Positions 6,439 through 10,510 of a stretch of 10,510 nt of DNA are shown here, in pieces (within the stretch, counting starts at the first letter, position 1; each line of letters opens with the position of its first letter). Origin of the DNA: Tychonema litorale BBK16 (GTDB lineage Bacteria > Cyanobacteriota > Cyanobacteriia > Cyanobacteriales > Microcoleaceae); NCBI RefSeq assembly GCF_021648855.1, contig NZ_JAKJHX010000156.1, forward strand, positions 1 through 10,510, given 5' to 3'. The notes beneath the pieces were generated by a model, which did no database searches, was not told the DNA's origin, and saw nothing but the letters and a program-made list of their open reading frames with translations. Position numbers and translations under genes: made by a program.

Positions 6439-6508
6439 TAGATCATAAGGCTTATTAAAACTTAGCTAAATATCTAATGACAAAGCTAAAGGTGTGTACT
6501 ATGATCTA
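6439..6508. promoter_or_regulatory. Split inverted repeat around kinase-gene promoter
   Basis: TAGATCATA (6439-6447) and TATGATCTA (6500-6508) are perfect 9-bp inverted copies 52 nt apart, and the right copy covers the predicted -10 box. GCTAAA also occurs twice between them (6465-6470 and 6485-6490). The arrangement could be two operator half-sites, but chance is not excluded in AT-rich DNA. Confidence 0.3.
6477..6505 (+). promoter_or_regulatory. Sigma70-type promoter for giant kinase gene
   Basis: ATGACA (6477-6482) matches five of six -35 consensus bases. TATGAT (6500-6505) matches five of six -10 bases. The spacer is 17 bp, the ideal length. Transcription would start near 6512, giving a leader of about 29 nt before the ATG at 6541. 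It lies about 75 bp after the permease stop, so the kinase gene can be transcribed independently. Confidence 0.55.
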
Positions 6509-6540
6509 GTAAGCTGTCCCCGCGCCTAAATTATAAAAAT

Positions 6541-9500
6541 ATGATTTTCCTAACAGGTTATCAAATCACCGAAAAAGTTTATTCGGGAGTCAATACTGTT
6601 ATTTATCGGGGAATCTGGGAAAAGCACAACTTGCCTGTGATTATCAAAATGCCGATCGCAGAATATCCCACTCTCGAAGAAATTACTCGGTTGAGACACG
6701 AATATAAAATCAGAAAACCTCTACGCAAAATCACGGAGATTATCGATTCTTACCGCACAGAGGTTCACCAGAATGGGATTGCCTTAATATTGGAAGACTT
6801 CGGGGGTGTGGCTTTATCGGATTTTCTGACGACGGTTAAACTTGATTTAAAAGTATTTTTAACAATAGCAATTCAGCTAGTAACTGGTTTAGGTAAAATT
6901 CATCAGCATCAAATAATTCACAAAGACATAAAGCCTCATAATATTATCATTAATCCAACAACTAATAGCATAAAAATTACCGACTTTAGTATTGCTTCAT
7001 GCTTGTTGCGAGAAAATGCAACTTCCAGCTATTCTAACTTGCTTGAAGGCACGTTAGCTTATATGTCGCCGGAACAAACTGGTAGAATGAATCGGGCGAT
7101 CGACTATCGCAGTGATTTTTACTCGTTAGGTGTCACTTTTTACGAGATGCTGACTGGTGAATTGCCATTTAGTGCGATCGATCCCCTAGAATTAGTTCAC
7201 TGTCACATCGCCCGCACAGCACCGTCTCCTCGCAGTTTAAATCCCGAAATTCCCGAAGCAATTTCTGGGATTGTGATGAAGTTGTTGGCGAAGACGGCGG
7301 AAAATCGCTATCAGACTGCTGAAGGTTTAAAATTTGACTTAGAAACTTGTCTCACGCAACTCGAAGCGTCGGGCAATATATCTGATTTTACTGCCGGAAA
7401 TGCCGATCGCGCCAGTCAATTACTCATACCTCAAAAACTCTACGGTAGAGAAACGGAAGTCGCTGCTTTACTCAGCGCTTTTGAACGAATTAGCGGTGTA
7501 GAACCCCCCCAACCCCCCCTTGGTAAGGGGGGGCTTTCGGAGCGACTTCCCCTTGGTAAGGGGGGGCTTTCGGAGCGACTTCCCCTTGGTAAGGGGGGGC
7601 TTTCGGAGCGACTTCCCCTTGTTAAAGGGGAGGGTTCGCAGCTTTCTGAGCCTTCTTCACCCCCCTTAGCAAGGGGGGCTGGGGGGGTCGAATTGATCCT
7701 GGTTTCAGGTTATTCGGGTATCGGCAAAACTGCGATCGTCAATGAAGTTCAGAAACCCATTGTACGGCAGCGCGGCTATTTTATATCTGGAAAATTCGAC
7801 CAGTTTAAACGGAATATTCCTTACGCTTCTTTGACTCAAGCATTCCAATCATTAATTCGGCAGTTACTAACCGAAAGTGACGCATCTATTCAGACTTGGA
7901 AAGAGAAACTACTAACCGCTTTGGGAAGTAACGGACAAGTTGTTGCAGACGTGATTCCCGAAGTCGAATTAATTATCGGGAAACAGCCGGAAGTCCCGCA
8001 ATTAGGGCCGACAGAATCGCAAAACCGATTTAATCGCGTCTTCAAACAATTCGTCAGCGTGTTTACTGCACAGTCACACCCGCTAGTAGTTTTTCTCGAC
8101 GATTTGCAGTGGGCTGATTCGGCATCGCTGAAATTAATTGAACTGTTGGTGACAGATTCAGACAGCAAATATTTACTGATAATTGGAGCTTATCGAGATA
8201 ACGAAGTCAGTCCTACTCATCCGCTGATTTTCACAATCGAAAATATCGCTAAAACCCAAGTAGAAACTCAACAATTCGTCACCAATATCATTCTTGAACC
8301 CTTACATTTAAGTCATGTCAAAGAATTAATTGCGGAGACTTTGGATGGTCAAATTACAGAAGAAATAGAGCTTTTGGCAGAGCTACTTTTTAACAAAACT
8401 CAAGGAAATCCGTTCTTTTTAACTCAGTTGCTTAAGGCTCTGTATCAAGAAAATTTGTTAAGTTACGACTTGCAATCTGGTGTGTGGCAGTGGGATCTCG
8501 AACACATTCAAGCTATTGGCATCACTGACTGCAATGTCGTAGATTTAATCGCTCGAAATATCAGAAAATTGCCCGATGCGGCGCAGTCAGCATTAAAATT
8601 AGCGGCTTGTATTGGCAACCAGTTTAATTTGGAAGTCCTGGCAATTGTCAGCGAAAAATCTCAGAAGGAAACAGCGTTAAACCTCTGGGATGCGCTTCAG
8701 GCAGGCTTGGTTTTGCCACTGAGCAACGATTACAAAATTCCGCTGGTTTTTGAAGGAACAGAAACCGGGCAGACTGGGCTGCAAGATGTGAAGGTTGATT
8801 ATAAGTTTTTGCACGACAGAGTGCAGCAAGCTGCTTATTCTCTGATTCCCCAAGAGCAGAAACAAGAGACTCACCTAAAAATCGGTCAGTTGCTGTTGCA
8901 AAATACAGCACCAGAAGCGCGGAAAGACAATATTTTTGCCCTAGTAAATCAATTGAATTTCGGGATTGGGGCAACCACAAGAGGATTGCCCCTACTGACT
9001 TCGGAACAAGAAAAAATTGAGTTAGCTGATCTCAATCTGATTGCCGGTCAAAAAGCGAAGGATGCGGCTGCTTTTGAACCTGCTCTCAGGTATTTTAATC
9101 TGGGGATACAACTCCTCAATTCTGTGTCTCGCCCGGGTGAGGAGTCAAGTGAAGTTAATTCAAGTTGGCAGAGTCATTATGACTTGACGCTGGCTCTGCA
9201 TACAGAGGCAATGGAAGCCGAATATCTGAATACCAATTTACAGCAAGCTGAAACTCTGGGAGAGTTAATCTTGCAGCAAGCTACTACTCAGCTAGATGCG
9301 GTAAAGGTATACGAGATTAAAGTCCAAATGTATATAAACACCTGGCAGTTCCCCAGAGCTTTGGATACGGGGTTGCAAGCTTTGGAGATGATGGGTTTCT
9401 CTCTGGCAAAGATCCAGGATTTGGCTGGCAATGAGGTGATACTACCTAAGTTTGAAGACTTAGAAAATGTGCCAAAAATGACCGAGCCGGAGCTGATAGC

Positions 9501-10510
9501 AGTAATCAAGTTACTGCAATCTCTTAATGTTGCTGCTTTCTCTGTCAAACCAGAGATTGGCTTCCAAATTGTGGTTTGTCAAGTTAATCTCTGCATTCAA
9601 CGGGGTTATTCAGCGCTCGCTGCTTTATCTTATGTTTGGTACGGCACGTTACTGTGTGCAGTTGGAGAGATTGAAAAAGGATATCATGCAGGACAACTGG
9701 CTATGAGATTGTTAGAGCAATTCGATAGCAAGCCGCTTATATGTCCTGTTTACAATACGTTTAATTATTTTATTCGACACTGGAAAGAACACGGTAAAGA
9801 AAGTTTAGCACAGTTACAGGAGGCATTGCAAAATGGACTTGACTTTGGCTCTCTGGACTATGTTTGCTATGGTGTTAATAATTATTGCATCTACCTGTTT
9901 TGGACTGGGGGGCTACTCGAATCGCTATTGAACAAGCAATTATTATACATAAATTTAAGTGAAAAAATTGGCAATCCCTATGTTGCAATGGAAGTAAATG
10001 TATTGAAACAACTAAATTTAAATTTGCAAGGTTTAGCAACTGATAAGTATCGGTTAATTGGAGAGGCAATTGATGAAGTAACTTTGATGCCGCAGTTGGA
10101 AGCTGCCAATAGTGCTTGGACGCTTTTTCATTTGTATCTATATAAAGGAATTCTATTTTATTTATTGAAAGATAGCGCGGGGGCTGTTGCGAACATCTCG
10201 CAAGCATTAAAATACATTCAATCAATCATGGGGTTCGTATCTGTTGCTTCTCACAATTTTTACTATTCGCTGGCTTTATTAGCTGTATATCCAACTGCTG
10301 ATGCTCAACAACAAGCAGAATATTTGGAACAGGTGGAAGCTAATCAGGAAAAAATGCAAAATTGGGCTTTTCACGCGCCGATGAATTACCTGCATAAATA
10401 CGAGTTGGTGGAAGCCGAAAAGGCGCGGGTGTTGGGGGAAAAAGACCGGGCTATGGATTATTACGATCGCGCAATCCAACATTCCAGCGAACAGGGATAC
10501 ATTCAGGAAG
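6541..10510 (+). CDS. Hybrid Ser/Thr kinase-AAA ATPase signalling protein, 3' end cut off
   Basis: One open frame runs unbroken from ATG 6541 to the window end: 1323 codons, no stop. Residues 1-275 form a protein kinase domain with Lys36, Glu54, HKDIKPHN (127-134, catalytic Asp129), DFS (148-150) and SPE (176-178). The glycine loop (EKVYSGVNTVIYRG) is degenerate. After GRETEV (302-307) comes an AAA_16-type ATPase with Walker A GYSGIGKT (390-397) and Walker B LVVFLDD (515-521) followed by LQWAD. FLHDRVQQAAYSLIP (756-770) is typical of this family. From about 850 on it is helical and TPR-like. Relatives (HstK-like, annotated as kinase/ATPase/sensor histidine kinase) usually end in GAF and histidine kinase domains, which would lie beyond the right edge. 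An in-frame stop at 6502 and no intervening ATG fix the start. There is no Shine-Dalgarno sequence. An inserted repeat encodes residues 322-383. Confidence 0.92.
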   Translation, partial: MIFLTGYQITEKVYSGVNTVIYRGIWEKHNLPVIIKMPIAEYPTLEEITRLRHEYKIRKPLRKITEIIDSYRTEVHQNGIALILEDFGGVALSDFLTTVKLDLKVFLTIAIQLVTGLGKIHQHQIIHKDIKPHNIIINPTTNSIKITDFSIASCLLRENATSSYSNLLEGTLAYMSPEQTGRMNRAIDYRSDFYSLGVTFYEMLTGELPFSAIDPLELVHCHIARTAPSPRSLNPEIPEAISGIVMKLLAKTAENRYQTAEGLKFDLETCLTQLEASGNISDFTAGNADRASQLLIPQKLYGRETEVAALLSAFERISGVEPPQPPLGKGGLSERLPLGKGGLSERLPLGKGGLSERLPLVKGEGSQLSEPSSPPLARGAGGVELILVSGYSGIGKTAIVNEVQKPIVRQRGYFISGKFDQFKRNIPYASLTQAFQSLIRQLLTESDASIQTWKEKLLTALGSNGQVVADVIPEVELIIGKQPEVPQLGPTESQNRFNRVFKQFVSVFTAQSHPLVVFLDDLQWADSASLKLIELLVTDSDSKYLLIIGAYRDNEVSPTHPLIFTIENIAKTQVETQQFVTNIILEPLHLSHVKELIAETLDGQITEEIELLAELLFNKTQGNPFFLTQLLKALYQENLLSYDLQSGVWQWDLEHIQAIGITDCNVVDLIARNIRKLPDAAQSALKLAACIGNQFNLEVLAIVSEKSQKETALNLWDALQAGLVLPLSNDYKIPLVFEGTETGQTGLQDVKVDYKFLHDRVQQAAYSLIPQEQKQETHLKIGQLLLQNTAPEARKDNIFALVNQLNFGIGATTRGLPLLTSEQEKIELADLNLIAGQKAKDAAAFEPALRYFNLGIQLLNSVSRPGEESSEVNSSWQSHYDLTLALHTEAMEAEYLNTNLQQAETLGELILQQATTQLDAVKVYEIKVQMYINTWQFPRALDTGLQALEMMGFSLAKIQDLAGNEVILPKFEDLENVPKMTEPELIAVIKLLQSLNVAAFSVKPEIGFQIVVCQVNLCIQRGYSALAALSYVWYGTLLCAVGEIEKGYHAGQLAMRLLEQFDSKPLICPVYNTFNYFIRHWKEHGKESLAQLQEALQNGLDFGSLDYVCYGVNNYCIYLFWTGGLLESLLNKQLLYINLSEKIGNPYVAMEVNVLKQLNLNLQGLATDKYRLIGEAIDEVTLMPQLEAANSAWTLFHLYLYKGILFYLLKDSAGAVANISQALKYIQSIMGFVSVASHNFYYSLALLAVYPTADAQQQAEYLEQVEANQEKMQNWAFHAPMNYLHKYELVEAEKARVLGEKDRAMDYYDRAIQHSSEQGYIQE
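7503..7688. mobile_element. MITE-like palindromic repeat inserted in kinase gene
   Basis: The left end (C7, AA, C7, TTGGTAA, G7) and the reverse complement of the right end (C7, AG, C6, TTGCTAA, G6) match over about 28 bases, forming imperfect terminal inverted repeats. The enclosed DNA is rich in C and G runs, unlike the AT-rich gene around it. It is 186 bp, exactly 62 codons, so the reading frame is kept. It falls between the kinase and ATPase domains, just before the strand leading to Walker A, a loop where an insertion should be tolerated. GTAGAA on the left and GTCGAA on the right could be a decayed target duplication, but this is ambiguous. It encodes no transposase, so it would be non-autonomous. 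Confidence 0.65.
7519..7617 (+). repeat. Three identical 33-bp tandem units in frame
   Basis: Three perfect head-to-tail copies start at 7519, 7552 and 7585, each encoding LGKGGLSERLP. A decayed fourth begins at 7618 (LVKGEGSQLSE). Each copy contains CCCC-TTGGTAA-GGGG palindromic material and a G7 run. Because the unit is a multiple of three, copy-number change would lengthen or shorten the linker without shifting the frame. Confidence 0.9.

Noticed and set aside
6988..6990. Serine in place of glycine in the kinase DFG motif (DFS, residues 148-150), with HKD in place of HRD
   Set aside because: As I recall, both variants are usual in this cyanobacterial kinase-ATPase family. The catalytic Asp129, Lys131, Asn134 and Asp148 remain, so this is not evidence of a pseudokinase.
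7501..7690. CRISPR array, suggested by regularly spaced repeats with palindromic character
   Set aside because: The 33-bp units abut with no spacers between them, sit in frame inside a coding gene, and no cas genes are near.
7890..8168. Minus-strand open frames within the giant kinase gene (also at 8648-8980, 9288-9548, 9875-10225 and 10279-10482)
   Set aside because: All are antisense shadows of the single continuous plus-strand frame, which has recognisable motifs throughout.

Overview
The window looks like a chromosomal stretch from a filamentous cyanobacterium, most likely of the Oscillatoriales/Microcoleus type. That placement is inference. It rests on five HIP1 octamers (GCGATCGC at 904, 2438, 2824, 3162 and 5711), several families of short dispersed palindromic repeats in the gaps, a kinase/ATPase giant of a kind characteristic of filamentous cyanobacteria, and an SDR-CIA30 fusion of the cyanobacterial/plastid kind. 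No tRNA, rRNA, CRISPR array, transposase or phage gene was seen.

Layout, left to right. A dispersed hairpin repeat (34-95) lies downstream of a minus-strand ABC-2-type ATPase gene (181-1164). Divergent from it is a short RTX-type calcium-binding protein (1330-2139). A second copy of the same hairpin repeat (2159-2216) sits between the RTX gene and the convergent minus-strand short-chain dehydrogenase (2228-3028). A small three-helix membrane protein of unknown function (3068-3448) lies 39 bp upstream of the dehydrogenase on the same strand. After a 405-bp divergent gap comes an atypical SDR with a CIA30 domain inserted in its Rossmann fold (3854-5317), resembling plant HCF173. The following gap (5318-5523) is almost entirely repeat material: a GCGAAG-rich unit, a double mini-hairpin unit, a 14-bp-stem hairpin and a short direct repeat. 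A MalF/UgpA-type sugar ABC permease follows (5524-6402), then a good sigma70-type promoter candidate (6477-6505). The last 4 kb is the first 1323 codons of a giant hybrid serine/threonine kinase-AAA ATPase signalling protein (6541 to the window end, incomplete).

The genes do not form one obvious pathway. Both transporter genes are single components without partners in view: an ATPase without permeases, and a permease without ATPase, binding protein or second permease. The only likely operon is the small membrane protein with the dehydrogenase.

The most notable feature lies inside the giant kinase gene. A 186-bp palindromic, C/G-run-rich element with imperfect terminal inverted repeats sits in frame between the kinase domain and the P-loop. 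It carries three identical 33-bp tandem units and adds about 62 residues of low-complexity linker. I found no clearly new defence or biosynthetic system; the novelty here is mostly in repeat biology and domain architecture.
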